Program-made: the position numbers and the translations under genes
Shown here: positions 41,912-51,026 of the stretch, piece after piece
Numbering within the stretch: the stretch's first letter is position 1
Layout of the letters: every line of letters begins with the position of its first letter
Notes under the pieces: generated by a model
The model's database searches: none
Told to the model about the DNA's origin: nothing
The model's input: only the letters and a program-made list of their open reading frames with translations
DNA from: Streptomyces lacrimifluminis
GTDB lineage: Bacteria > Actinomycetota > Actinomycetes > Streptomycetales > Streptomycetaceae
Direction of reading: 5' to 3'
Length of the DNA stretch: 60,413 nt
Assembly: GCF_014646095.1 (NCBI RefSeq)
Contig: NZ_BMMU01000039.1
Coordinates: forward strand, 1 to 60,413

Positions 41912-43064
41912 CCATCCAACGATCCCCGGCCTTGGTGGAGTATCCCCCAAGGCCGTCTGGGATGCGTTTCACCCGCCTCGCCTCACACAAGCCCGCCATC
42001 TAGCAGGCATGACCAAGAAGGAGGTTGCCCAGGATATCGGCGTCTCTCCCGCTGCTGTCGGACAGTATGAAACAGGCAGCAGTAAGCCGAGGCCGGACCT
42101 TCTCCCTCGATTGGCTGATGTCTTGGGGGTCCCGCTCGAGTTCTTCCTCGCAGGGAGGCCGATTGGGAAGCTGGACACGTCAATGGCCTATTTCCGCTCG
42201 TTGCGATCTACGAGCGGGGCACAGAGGAGCCGTGCGCTCGGTTTCGCAGGGCAGGTGTGGGAGTTGACTTTTGCCCTAGAGCGTCGCGTTCAGCTTCCTC
42301 TTGTTAACCTTCCTGGATTCACTGGCGGCGAAGTACATCCAGGCACCGAATTGCCTTCAGACGCTAGGGAAGCTGCGCAAGATCTTCGCGCTTATTGGAA
42401 ACTCGGTCGAGGTCCCGTCAAGCACTTGGTGCGACAACTGGAGACTCACGGAATCGTGGTTTCTGTCCCGCCCGAAGCCGATGAAGCCGCATCCAAAATT
42501 GATGCGTTTGCGACTTCGGGCTTGCCTCGCCCGCTCATGGTACTGACCCGTAACCGAGCAGATGACGTGTACAGACATCGATTCAGCGCAGCGCACGAGT
42601 TGGGGCACTTGGTCCTACATTCCTCTTCTGCCGGAGATAGTCAACAAGAGCGGGAAGCTGATGCTTTTGCGGCCGAATTCCTCACGCCGCGAACGAGCAT
42701 CCTTCCTTTCCTTCCACGCCGCATGGACCTGGCGCAACTTGCTGACCTGTCGCGCACGTGGGGCGTCTCGGTCAAGTCTCTGATCTATAGATGCCGTGAG
42801 CTCGGACTGGCATCAGACGCCACCGCGAGCCGCGCTTACCAGAGGCTGAATGCTTTGACTGGCCAGCCAGGTTTCTCTCCGGAACCTGTGGAGCGCTTTC
42901 CTGGCGAGCAGCCAATCATGCTCCAAAGGGCATTCGAGCTCGCACAGAAAAATCAAGGGCTAACGATTCGCGAATTGGCGAAGGAGCTCGCTTGGAGAGC
43001 GGAGCGAGTCCAGGAAATTCTGGGAGCACGAGAGACTCGGCCCGTTCTTCGCCTGGTTGACTGA
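41898..43064 (+). CDS. XRE regulator fused to ImmA/IrrE metalloprotease
   Basis: This 388-residue protein has an N-terminal XRE helix-turn-helix at about residues 30-85 (MTKKEVAQDIGVSPAAVGQY). A central M78/ImmA-IrrE peptidase has the zinc motif HELGH at 233-237 and a downstream EADAFAAEFL. A C-terminal helix-turn-helix-like region (LTIRELAKELAW) follows. ImmA-like proteases inactivate repressors or antitoxins in response to DNA damage or other stress. The GTG at 41898 and ATG 41901 are equivalent starts. It is coupled to the unknown gene upstream. Lower GC suggests separate origin. Confidence 0.85.
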   Translation: MMRADHPTIPGLGGVSPKAVWDAFHPPRLTQARHLAGMTKKEVAQDIGVSPAAVGQYETGSSKPRPDLLPRLADVLGVPLEFFLAGRPIGKLDTSMAYFRSLRSTSGAQRSRALGFAGQVWELTFALERRVQLPLVNLPGFTGGEVHPGTELPSDAREAAQDLRAYWKLGRGPVKHLVRQLETHGIVVSVPPEADEAASKIDAFATSGLPRPLMVLTRNRADDVYRHRFSAAHELGHLVLHSSSAGDSQQEREADAFAAEFLTPRTSILPFLPRRMDLAQLADLSRTWGVSVKSLIYRCRELGLASDATASRAYQRLNALTGQPGFSPEPVERFPGEQPIMLQRAFELAQKNQGLTIRELAKELAWRAERVQEILGARETRPVLRLVD

Positions 43065-43232
43065 TTTGCAGGTGCGGCCTGCCACAGAGAGAACTTCGGC
43101 AGGCCGCACCTTTACGTCACAGAGAACGCATCTAGCATCCTTTTTGATTTCCGTGCGACTCGTCACCATGCTGCCGGGGCCACCACGTTCACGCCGTGCT
43201 GCTCGAAGACGGCGGGCAGTCGTGCGGGGCGG

Positions 43233-43772
43233 TCAGCGGCTGACCCGGATCATCACGGTAAGGACCGGCGAGGCTGGCGACGGCTGGCTCTGCCCGATGT
43301 CCTCGTACCCCCACGACTCGTAGAGCGCGTGGACCTTTCCGTCGCCGGCGGCCGGGTTGACCATGAGCGTGACGAACGGCTCGTCTCGTGCGGCGAGGAG
43401 GGCGTCATGGATGCGCCGGGCCGTGCCGGTCTTCCGCCAGATGGGGCGGACGCCGATCTCCTTCAGGGCTACGGCCGGACGCTCGGTGTACTTGTCCGCC
43501 GGCGCGGGTGTGGTGCGCTGCCAGTAGCGGTCGCCGTGCTCGATGGTGTTGCCGTAGGCGTAGCCGACCGGATGCCCGTCCGCGTATGCGAGGACGGCCG
43601 TGAACCCCGGCTCGGTGCTGTGCCGGTCCAGGCGCTCGCCGAATGCGGTGACCGCGTAGTTCGGCAGGTGGAGCAGCGGGGCGCGCACGTCGGCGTACAC
43701 ATCGAGGAGATCGCCTCGGGCGGTGTCGAGGGTGGTGAAGGTGCGCAGTTCGATGGCGGGCGCCGTGGTCAT
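43233..43772 (-). CDS. GNAT-family N-acetyltransferase
   Basis: This 179-residue protein has the GNAT fold with the acetyl-CoA loop in EIGVRPIWRKTGTARRIHDA and a C-terminal YESWGYEDIG. It overlaps the preceding XRE-like gene by ATGA, so both are one transcript. The substrate is unknown; an amino sugar made by the nearby operon is only one possibility. Confidence 0.85.
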   Translation of the reverse strand: MTTAPAIELRTFTTLDTARGDLLDVYADVRAPLLHLPNYAVTAFGERLDRHSTEPGFTAVLAYADGHPVGYAYGNTIEHGDRYWQRTTPAPADKYTERPAVALKEIGVRPIWRKTGTARRIHDALLAARDEPFVTLMVNPAAGDGKVHALYESWGYEDIGQSQPSPASPVLTVMIRVSR

Positions 43773-45055
43773 GCGGCAATCCTCCAGGTGGCGGCGTGCT
43801 CGGTCCAGGTCTGCGCGGTGGTGGTGTCCGGTGCGGTGGCGCGTAGCGCGGCCCCGAACTCCTGCAGCATGCGCGTCACCCGGGCATGCTGGGTAGCGGC
43901 GTCGGCCGGGACCTTCATGGCAGTGGCCGTCGCGGTTTCGGGCGCACCTTGGGCGAGCTGGGCATGTGCGAGCCGGGTCGTGGTGATGGCCCGGGACCGG
44001 ACCATGTGGGGCCGGAGGGCGTACAGGCAGCGGTGGGCGTGGTACTCGGCGGTCGAGTAGTCGCCGAGCGCCAAGTGTGCTGACAGAGCCAGGGAGTCCA
44101 GCTCGGCCTGGTCGTAGAAGGCGAGCATCCACACCGGCCGGTAGTCGGCGGGGTCGGCGCGCAGCATGGCCTCCTGCGCCTGCTCGAAGGCGCGGCGGGT
44201 GCCGGTGCGGTCGTGTGCCGCGCCGTGGATGGCGCCCTGGCGGGCCAGTCCGAGGGATGCGAACAGGGGGTCTCGGCGGGTGAGGTGCAGGTTGCGGGCG
44301 ACGTCGTTGGCTGCGAACGCGTCGGCGGGTCGGCCCATGTGGCGGTACATGGTCCCCGCGTGACTCCAGATGCGGAACTTGATCGACTGGTCGCCGGACA
44401 TCTCGGCGAGAGCCTGCGCCTCACGCATGTGCGCCTTCGCGACGTCGTAGCGGCGGCCGTCGATGGCCGCCCACATCGCCGAGGAACGGAACGCGGCTGC
44501 GGAGGCGTAGAGGTTGCTGCGTACACGCTGGCTGGCGCTGCCGGCGTTCTGGAGGTTCAGGGCCTCGTCGGCGAGCGCGGCGGCCCGTTTCTCGATGCCG
44601 AGTTGGCCGCCGTGGCGGTGGTCGCTGGCGATGATCTCGGCGAAGCGCTTCTGTAGACGGTCGACGTCGCTCATGCCGATGCGGCGTGGGGATGCGGTGC
44701 CGGGAGCGGCGGCTGCCGCAGCGGCAGCCGCCGCGATCCCGCCGACGAGGGTACGGCGCTTCATGTCGGGGTCCTCCTGCTGCGGTGGGGCCGGGGTGGA
44801 CGGAGTCCGACCCCGTGGCACGAACCCTAGAGCGACGGCGGGCAGGCCGCTGACGTCCTCAAGTGCCGTGCGGGTAGCCGATTTGGGCCACGCGACCCGG
44901 CCTGCTTTCCAGTCCCGGACCGATGAGCCGTCGAGGCCGCCGTGTCTCCCAGTCAGCTGCTCTAAAGCCCTGTTCACAGCCTCAGCAAGGCCGTTGGAGC
45001 TGTAGCCGTGTTCGGCCATCCACGCCTCAAGAACGGCGTTGCGCGTGGTGTCCAT
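43769..45055 (-). CDS. XRE-like regulator with TPR-type C-terminal region
   Basis: This 428-residue protein has an N-terminal helix-turn-helix (YSSNGLAEAVNRALEQL, then SSVRDWKAGRVAWP). A hydrophobic Ala-rich stretch lies near residues 105-120, and an alpha-helical TPR-like region of about 280 residues follows. Streptomyces has many such regulators paired with small ATPases, and one is encoded divergently at 45297. ATG 45055 was preferred; earlier GTG/ATG codons up to 45133 are open. Direct repeats at 45109 and 45143 lie just upstream. Confidence 0.75.
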   Translation of the reverse strand: MDTTRNAVLEAWMAEHGYSSNGLAEAVNRALEQLTGRHGGLDGSSVRDWKAGRVAWPKSATRTALEDVSGLPAVALGFVPRGRTPSTPAPPQQEDPDMKRRTLVGGIAAAAAAAAAAPGTASPRRIGMSDVDRLQKRFAEIIASDHRHGGQLGIEKRAAALADEALNLQNAGSASQRVRSNLYASAAAFRSSAMWAAIDGRRYDVAKAHMREAQALAEMSGDQSIKFRIWSHAGTMYRHMGRPADAFAANDVARNLHLTRRDPLFASLGLARQGAIHGAAHDRTGTRRAFEQAQEAMLRADPADYRPVWMLAFYDQAELDSLALSAHLALGDYSTAEYHAHRCLYALRPHMVRSRAITTTRLAHAQLAQGAPETATATAMKVPADAATQHARVTRMLQEFGAALRATAPDTTTAQTWTEHAATWRIAA

Positions 45056-45108
45056 GTCCGCACGGTAGCTCTCACGCCCCATCACCCACCAGGTAAAGGG
45101 AAGGTCAA

Positions 45109-45151
45109 ATCGCCCTAGTTCCTTCCAGCGCAAGGAGGGCTGATCGCCCTA
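45109..45151. promoter_or_regulatory. Direct repeat ATCGCCCTA upstream of the XRE-like gene
   Basis: ATCGCCCTA occurs at 45109-45117 and 45143-45151, 34 bases apart. It lies between the divergent regulator genes and is a candidate binding site for the XRE-like protein. Confidence 0.45.
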
Positions 45152-45296
45152 ATCACCTTGCTCAGAAAGGGAGTTGTCTTGTTGTCGGTCGCTCGCCACG
45201 CCCCACCGTGCGGGCGGCTGTTGACGGCCCGGCCCGCCCCTGAGGTTCCCCCGCGGGGGTGGGCCGGGCGCCGAGACAACCCGAAGGCTCCCCCCA

Positions 45297-45743
45297 ATGA
45301 CGAGACTCACTACGCCAGTTCACGTCGTCTCCGTCGGCCACCCCGCCTACAGCCAGACCTTCCCCTGCGAGCCGTCCACGGCCGAGATCGGCCGCCGGCT
45401 CCTCCGGGACGTCCTCGGCATATGGCGCCTCGACAACCTCGCCGACCACGCCGCGCTGATCGTCACAGAGCTGATCGCGAACGCCACCAGGCACACCCCG
45501 TGCCACGAGATTCGCCTGTTGGTCGAGCGGCCGAGCGCGACACGGCTACGTGTGGGTGTGTTGGACCGGGAGCCGGCGCGCTTGCCGACTCTCAGCCAGG
45601 CCGATGCCGATGACGAGTCGGGCCGCGGGCTGCTCCTCATCGACGCAGTCGCTGACCGCTGGGGATACGACCTGCGCAGCTCGGGCGGGCGCCCATGGGG
45701 CAAAGAAGTCTGGGCCGAACTCCGTATCGAGGACGGCTCGTGA
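45297..45743 (+). CDS. RsbW-like ATP-binding regulator (HATPase_c)
   Basis: This 148-residue protein has the N-box ELIANATRHT and the G1/G2-type boxes VGVLDREPA and ESGRGLLLIDAVA of the GHKL fold. It resembles anti-sigma kinases of the RsbW type, which are common in Streptomyces and often paired with XRE regulators. It is divergent from the XRE-like gene. A short open frame follows at once (GTGA overlap at 45740). Confidence 0.87.
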   Translation: MTRLTTPVHVVSVGHPAYSQTFPCEPSTAEIGRRLLRDVLGIWRLDNLADHAALIVTELIANATRHTPCHEIRLLVERPSATRLRVGVLDREPARLPTLSQADADDESGRGLLLIDAVADRWGYDLRSSGGRPWGKEVWAELRIEDGS

Positions 45744-45895
45744 AGACCCCGGCCACGGCGCACCTTCCCCTTCCGCACGGCGCCCCCCGCCCCCAACAAA
45801 TCCGCGGGGTGAGCGAGGGCTCCAACGCCACCTGCAGCACCTGTAATTCGCACCCTCGTATGGCCTCCGGACCATGCACGGGTGCCGTGCGGTGA
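45740..45895 (+). CDS. Possible 51-residue peptide, Cys-containing
   Basis: The open frame starts with GTG overlapping the stop of the ATPase gene and encodes 51 residues ending SNATCSTCNSHPRMASGPCT and a short tail. Three cysteines and a Ser/Thr-rich C-terminal part are present. It is followed 40 bases later by the first glycosyltransferase gene. It could be a modified-peptide precursor, a small regulatory protein or non-coding. There is no clear ribosome site. Confidence 0.3.
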   Translation: MKTPATAHLPLPHGAPRPQQIRGVSEGSNATCSTCNSHPRMASGPCTGAVR

Positions 45896-45935
45896 TCACC
45901 CGTCGCTGTCTTGGCTCGTCCCTTGGAGGACTTCG

Positions 45936-46829
45936 GTGTACGCGATCGGCTTATGCATCGACGAGCGGTACATGCTTCCGGCGCTGGCCACGGTGTCCTC
46001 ACTGGCGAACGGGCTGGCGCCACGAGAGCGCAAAGAAGTGGCGCTGCGCGTTCTGGCCTTGGACCTCACGGCCGCGCATGCCGTGACGCTGGCGCAGTTC
46101 GCCCGGCGGCTCGGTTTCGGATCGTTCGACATCCGGTGGTGTGCCCCGCCGGCCGCGTCCCGTCTGGTGGACGCCGAGTACATCAGCATCACCACCTACC
46201 TGAGGTTTCAGTTCAGCCCGGCGTTCGTCGGCCGTCCCTACCTGATTTACGTCGACTCGGACATCCTGGCGCGAGGGGACCTTTCGGTCCCGCTCCACGA
46301 CCTGCCGGACGGGCAAATGGGTGCCGTGCAGGACGAGTTCATCCCGCAGGTCGGCGGAACAGGGCACGCGCTGCCTGGAGTGGCCGAGCGGTGGCCGCAG
46401 CTGCGGGACCGCGTCTACTTCAACGCGGGCGTGCTGTGGATGCCGGTGGCGATGCTGGCGTCCATCCGCGCCGGAGTCGAGGAGGCACTCGTCCGCTGCC
46501 GGCGGCACATCCTTCACAACGACCAGGACGCGCTGAACCTGTGGCTGCTGTCCTCCCAAGCCGTGCGTCCGGTCAACGCGGTGTTCAACCGGTTCGAGCT
46601 GGGGCGCTTTGGGGAGCGCGGGAACTGGGTGCGGCGGGTGGTGGACCGGCCGGTGCGCTCGGACCCGGATGCGGTCCTGGTGCACTTCGTCGGGCCCGAG
46701 AAGCCGTGGCTGGCCAACTGCCCGGCGACGGAGGACGTCCGCGAGTACCGGGCCCATCTGCGGGCCACTGTCCGCCACGTCAACGGCATGGGTGAACTGG
46801 GCATCGAAGCTGCCGGCGGTGCCCGATGA
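45936..46829 (+). CDS. Glycosyltransferase family 8-like protein
   Basis: This 297-residue protein has an A-type glycosyltransferase fold. The DxD motif is in YLIYVDSDILARGD, followed by FNAGVLWM and HNDQDALNLW, and the C-terminal VHFVGPEKPW is typical of GT8. GTG 45936 has GGAGG eight bases upstream. It transfers a sugar from a nucleotide-sugar donor; the acceptor is unknown. It is the first gene of the glycosyltransferase operon and overlaps the next gene by ATGA. Confidence 0.88.
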   Translation: MYAIGLCIDERYMLPALATVSSLANGLAPRERKEVALRVLALDLTAAHAVTLAQFARRLGFGSFDIRWCAPPAASRLVDAEYISITTYLRFQFSPAFVGRPYLIYVDSDILARGDLSVPLHDLPDGQMGAVQDEFIPQVGGTGHALPGVAERWPQLRDRVYFNAGVLWMPVAMLASIRAGVEEALVRCRRHILHNDQDALNLWLLSSQAVRPVNAVFNRFELGRFGERGNWVRRVVDRPVRSDPDAVLVHFVGPEKPWLANCPATEDVREYRAHLRATVRHVNGMGELGIEAAGGAR

Positions 46830-47743
46830 CAGGGGCGGCGGTGGAGCCCGTTGTCGCCCGGGCCTGCTCGGGACTGCTGTCGGTCGGCGCGGTCTCCTCC
46901 CGGCGGTTGAAGGCGGGATCGCGCTCGGCCGTCTACCGCGTGGCCCTGGCCGACGGGCGCCGGGTGATCGTGAAGGTGTTCTCGGATACTGCCAGCCGAA
47001 ACGCAATCAGCGAAGGCCGAGTGATCGAGGCCGCAGCGGGCATCGTCCCCGTCCCCGCGGTACTGGGCTGCGGCCTGGTCCCCGGGCACCCGGCGACCGC
47101 GCTCGTCACCGCGGATCTCGGCGATCTCACGCTGGACGGGGCCATCAAGGCGGGCCGCATCACACGCCGGCAGGCTCTGGAGCACCTCGGCATCCTGCTG
47201 GCCCGCTTCCACCAGATCCCCGACAGACGGGCCGGACTCCCGGTGCGGCCGTTTACCGAGCATGTCGCGTGGCTGGCCCGCCGCTGTTCGCGCGAGGTGA
47301 TGGACCGGCTCGAACCGGCCCTGGACGCCATGGCGGACCCGTGCGCGGAGCAGGACCGGATGGTGCTGGGCCACGGCGACCTGCACGGCGACAACATCGT
47401 CATCCCCGAGCACGGCCCGGACGCCGGTCTCCTCCACGTCATCGACTTCGCGCAGACCACGCTGTGCGTACCGGAGTTCGACGTCGCCCAGACCCTGACC
47501 GTCACCAGCGCCGTGGAGCCGGAAGAGCGGCAGTACGTCACCGCCGCCTACGGCCGCAGTTTGGACGAGGCGCTCGTAGAAGCGTCCGTCGCCTTCCACA
47601 CCGTGCGCTGCTGGACCCATGCCGTCGCGTCCGGCGACGAGCCCAGCCGCGCCCGGTGGGCAGCCCGACTCCATCGCGCGGCAGAACGCACCCCGCACCT
47701 GTTCCGCACCCCCACCCCCATGAACGAAAGGAGCAGGCGGTGA
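46826..47743 (+). CDS. APH/choline-kinase-fold phosphotransferase
   Basis: This 305-residue protein has the phosphotransferase motifs VIVKVF, LGHGDLHGDNIVI (catalytic Asp) and VIDFAQT (Mg-binding Asp). The fold phosphorylates small molecules, including aminoglycosides, sugars and choline. It sits between two glycosyltransferases and overlaps both by four bases, so a biosynthetic or protective step on the same molecule is likely. Confidence 0.85.
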   Translation: MTGAAVEPVVARACSGLLSVGAVSSRRLKAGSRSAVYRVALADGRRVIVKVFSDTASRNAISEGRVIEAAAGIVPVPAVLGCGLVPGHPATALVTADLGDLTLDGAIKAGRITRRQALEHLGILLARFHQIPDRRAGLPVRPFTEHVAWLARRCSREVMDRLEPALDAMADPCAEQDRMVLGHGDLHGDNIVIPEHGPDAGLLHVIDFAQTTLCVPEFDVAQTLTVTSAVEPEERQYVTAAYGRSLDEALVEASVAFHTVRCWTHAVASGDEPSRARWAARLHRAAERTPHLFRTPTPMNERSRR

Positions 47744-48474
47744 GTACTCCGACTCTGTCGATCGTGATCCCGGCATTCAACGAAGGCGCCTACCTGCCGC
47801 GGTATCTACCGACCGTCATCAAGTCCCTCCAGATGTGGGAGGAGGCGACCGGCGAGAGCGGCGAGATCCTCGTCGTGGACAACGCCAGCGTGGACGACAC
47901 CGCCAAGGTCGCCGCCTCCCTCGGCGCCCGCGTCGTGCACGAAGACGTCCGCAACATCGGGCAGGTCCGCAACACCGGCGCGGAAGCCGCCCGGGGCCAG
48001 TACCTCTTCTTCATCGACGCTGACGTCGCCGTCCCGGTCGAGGGCATCACCACTGTGATGCGTCTGCTCGTCTCCGGCCTGCACGTCGGCGGAGCGATCC
48101 CCGCGCTCTACACGCCCAAGCGGCTCGGTGCCCGACTGCTGTGCCGGTACTGGGACGCCTACCGACGCAGGCACCGTGGCGCCCAGGGCGTGGACCAGTT
48201 CTGCACCATCGCGGCCTTCCGCACGCTCGGCGGGTACCGCACCGACTGGTTCATGAGCGAGGACGTGGAGTTCTTCGCCCGACTGCGCCAGCTCGGCGAC
48301 GCCACCCGCCGGCCCGTTGTCCTCGTCGACGAACTGCGCGTTCGGCCCTCCACCCGCCGCTACGACCAGTGGCCGACGTGGCGAATGGTGTGGTGGCAAA
48401 ACCCGATCACAGCGCGTCTCCTGCCGGCATCCGCCACCTTTTGGCGGCACTGGTACCAGTCCACCGTCCGCTGA
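47740..48474 (+). CDS. Glycosyltransferase family 2 protein
   Basis: This 244-residue protein starts with LSIVIPAFNEGAYLPRYLPT and has VVDNASVDDT and the DxD-like FIDADVAVP. A later SEDVEFFARL is the catalytic-base region of GT2 enzymes. It lacks membrane helices, so it acts in the cytoplasm. GTG 47740 overlaps the stop of the phosphotransferase gene. Confidence 0.88.
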   Translation: MSTPTLSIVIPAFNEGAYLPRYLPTVIKSLQMWEEATGESGEILVVDNASVDDTAKVAASLGARVVHEDVRNIGQVRNTGAEAARGQYLFFIDADVAVPVEGITTVMRLLVSGLHVGGAIPALYTPKRLGARLLCRYWDAYRRRHRGAQGVDQFCTIAAFRTLGGYRTDWFMSEDVEFFARLRQLGDATRRPVVLVDELRVRPSTRRYDQWPTWRMVWWQNPITARLLPASATFWRHWYQSTVR

Positions 48475-48490
48475 CCTGGAGGCGACCCGC

Positions 48491-49372
48491 GTGCCGATGC
48501 TGCCCGCACCAGACGCCCAGGGGATCTACACCTTCCCCACCGACCTGATGACCGCCCACCTCAACTGGCAGGAAGAGACGGCCACCCGCAAAGCCAAGGC
48601 CCCGGTGCTGGAGGTGACGGCGCCGCACAGCGGCACCCACTACGTCATCGAAGAGCGCCGTCCCGCCGGCCGCCCGGTGGTGGTGATCGAACCGAACCAC
48701 GACGACTTCGCGCTCTCCGCCTCCGGTCTGTTCCTGACCCGGCCCCGCCCGCTGACAGTGATCACGGTCTTCAGCCGCTCCTTGAGCGTCCACCCGGCAC
48801 TCGAAGCCGCCTACCCCACCGTGGAGGCGGTCTCCACCCTGCGGGAGCGGGAAGGCGCCGAGACCCTGCGTCCCTTCGGCGCGGCGCAGCATCTGCTGGG
48901 CCACAAGGACGCCGCCCCTCCCTACCGGGCATACGACCCGCTGCGCCTTGAGAAGATCACCGAGGAACTGCGCTCGCTGTTGGCCGGGCATCCGGATGCG
49001 GAACTACTGGCGCCGGCCGCAGTGACCCGCCATCCCGACCACCTGCTGGTCCACGAGGCCGCCCGTCGCCTGGGCTGCCGCTGGTTCTTCGAGGACCTCG
49101 CATTCTGGTCCACCTACGCCCTCACCGGCTGCGACCAGCACCTGTTCCGTGTCCGCACCGGCACCAGCCTGGCACCCGAACTCGCCGACATCACAGACGT
49201 GTTGCTCGACAAGGTCACGCTGCTACACCTGCACGGCTCCCAGATGCACCCCGCGGCCAAGATGTACCGCCCCATCCGCCATGCCTGGACCGTGGCCGAG
49301 GACCGCCCCGGCACCCCGAACCGGGCCGGTCCCGCGTACGCCGAACGCTTCTACCGCCAGGAGACGTCGTGA
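48491..49372 (+). CDS. PIG-L-family deacetylase
   Basis: This 293-residue protein has the zinc motif PNHDDFAL and the second motif RHPDHLLVHEAARRLG, matching the LmbE/PIG-L fold. Such enzymes remove acetyl groups from N-acetylglucosamine units in mycothiol, GPI anchors and aminoglycosides. A glycosyltransferase-deacetylase pair is a common way to build an amino sugar. GTG 48491 has GGAGG eight bases upstream; ATG 48497 is also possible. It overlaps the kinase gene by GTGA. Confidence 0.82.
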   Translation: MPMLPAPDAQGIYTFPTDLMTAHLNWQEETATRKAKAPVLEVTAPHSGTHYVIEERRPAGRPVVVIEPNHDDFALSASGLFLTRPRPLTVITVFSRSLSVHPALEAAYPTVEAVSTLREREGAETLRPFGAAQHLLGHKDAAPPYRAYDPLRLEKITEELRSLLAGHPDAELLAPAAVTRHPDHLLVHEAARRLGCRWFFEDLAFWSTYALTGCDQHLFRVRTGTSLAPELADITDVLLDKVTLLHLHGSQMHPAAKMYRPIRHAWTVAEDRPGTPNRAGPAYAERFYRQETS

Positions 49373-49986
49373 CGATCATCTGCCTCGAAGGCCCCTCCTA
49401 CGGCGGCAAGACCACCGCGATCGGACACCTGCGCACCACCCCCGAACTGGCCGACAGTGCAGTGTTCCTCGGTTGCTACGTCCGCCACCTCCGGCGTACC
49501 CATCCGATCCCTCCGGCTCGGACCTACTCGGCCTCCGAACAGTTCGCCGCGTTCGAGACATTCATGACCGCTGAGATCGACCGAGTTGCCCAGGCCACCG
49601 AGAACCCAGGCCGCCTGGTCATCCTGGACCGCTCGGTGGACACCCTCATGGCCCATGCCTACGCCATGGATCAGCTCTACGGCTTCCGGGTGCATGCCCA
49701 GGTCCGTCGACGCCTTGAGGAGCTGCCACATCTGCGGCCGGACCACACCATCTACCTCGATGTGTCTGCCGAGACGCTGCGGCGCCGTCGCCGGACCGAG
49801 GCCGGCTCCCTGGCCGAGAGCGAGTACTTCCTCCACGACGCAGCATTCCTCGCCCAGGCTCGCGCCTACTTCCTCGACAAGCCCCGGCCGCCGATCACCC
49901 GCCAGATCACCGTGCTCCCCGCCGACGCACCACCGGGCCACATCGCGAAAACCGTGCAGGACCTGGTCGAAGCCTGGAGCCGGTGA
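49369..49986 (+). CDS. P-loop kinase, thymidylate-kinase-like
   Basis: This 205-residue protein has the Walker A motif EGPSYGGKTTAI near residue 7 and a DR-type motif VILDRSVDTLMAHAYA. A LID-like Arg-rich segment (AETLRRRRRTEAG) follows. It resembles dTMP kinases but lacks their usual full-length core, so the substrate may be another small molecule. It is translationally coupled to both neighbours. Confidence 0.78.
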   Translation: MTIICLEGPSYGGKTTAIGHLRTTPELADSAVFLGCYVRHLRRTHPIPPARTYSASEQFAAFETFMTAEIDRVAQATENPGRLVILDRSVDTLMAHAYAMDQLYGFRVHAQVRRRLEELPHLRPDHTIYLDVSAETLRRRRRTEAGSLAESEYFLHDAAFLAQARAYFLDKPRPPITRQITVLPADAPPGHIAKTVQDLVEAWSR

Positions 49987-51026
49987 CCATGCCGACCGTA
50001 CTGTTCGCCTGGCGCCGCACCCCGCCGCCGCTGCTGATCGGCGGGGCCGAGGTATCCCAGCAGCTCCTAGCCGAGGAGTTCGCCGCCTCGGGCTGGCAGG
50101 TGACCTACCTCGGCTCCCACGAGGCGCCATGGAATCGCGTCAGCGAACTGCCCGCCTTGCACGGGCACTTGGGCGCCCACGACGTCCCGTACGAGGTGCG
50201 CCAGCAGGAGGTGCGCTACGAGTGGAACGGCGTGCGCTGCCGGGCCGTAGCTCAGGACTGGATCCACTCCGCCCTCGCCGCCGCCCTCGCCGAACTCGCA
50301 CCCGACCTGGTGATCACCTCGCAGGAAGGCGCAGCCGACCTCGCCGCCCAGGCACGCCACACCACACAGGTGGCCGCCTGGCTGCACTCCGTCTCACCGA
50401 CCAGCCTGAACGTTCTCCACGGCAGCCCGCAAACCGCCCTGGCCGTCTCCCGGTTCGTCCTGTCCCGGGCGCGCGTGCAGTCAGGAACGCGGGCTGTGCT
50501 GCTGTATCCGCCCTTCACCCGTCCGGCGCCGGGCCCCGAGCCGTCCGGGGACGCGATCCTCATGGTCAACCCAGTGCCGCAGAAGGGCGCCGCCCTGCTG
50601 CACCAGCTCATCGACCGGCTGCCCGGTCAGCGGTTCACGCTGGTCGAGGGTTGGTGGGACACCTCCGGCGACTTCGCCACGTACCCGAACGTCACCTATG
50701 CGAGCCGCACCTACGACATGAGCCCGCTCTACGCAGCTCACCGGCTGCTCCTGGTGCCTTCCACTGTCGAGGACGCCTTCCCTCGCGTAATCATCGAAGC
50801 CGGTCTGCACGGCCTGCCAAGCCTGGGCGCCGACCGCGGCGGCATCCGCGAAGCGATCGGTGACGGCGGCGTGATCATCCCCGGCGACGCTGGTACGGAG
50901 GCGTGGGCCGCAGCGATCAGGGCAGCCCCCGATCCACTGCTGGGCAAGCGGGCGCGCGAGCAGTCCTTGCCGTTCACCCGACCACGCCTGCCCGAGCTCA
51001 AGGCGGCCGGGGTTATCCCGTCATAG
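49983..51026 (+). CDS. Glycosyltransferase family 4 protein
   Basis: This 347-residue B-fold glycosyltransferase has the N-terminal GGAEVSQQLLAEEFAASGW and the C-terminal nucleotide-sugar region VPSTVEDAFPRVIIEAGLHG, GADRGGIREAI. It is the last gene of the operon, coupled by GTGA to the kinase. Its end overlaps the end of the convergent phosphotransferase gene by 14 bases. Confidence 0.86.
   Translation: MTMPTVLFAWRRTPPPLLIGGAEVSQQLLAEEFAASGWQVTYLGSHEAPWNRVSELPALHGHLGAHDVPYEVRQQEVRYEWNGVRCRAVAQDWIHSALAAALAELAPDLVITSQEGAADLAAQARHTTQVAAWLHSVSPTSLNVLHGSPQTALAVSRFVLSRARVQSGTRAVLLYPPFTRPAPGPEPSGDAILMVNPVPQKGAALLHQLIDRLPGQRFTLVEGWWDTSGDFATYPNVTYASRTYDMSPLYAAHRLLLVPSTVEDAFPRVIIEAGLHGLPSLGADRGGIREAIGDGGVIIPGDAGTEAWAAAIRAAPDPLLGKRAREQSLPFTRPRLPELKAAGVIPS

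Noticed and set aside
45936..51026. Capsule or teichoic-acid export cluster
   Set aside because: There are no transporters, flippases or membrane glycosyltransferases; all enzymes appear cytoplasmic.
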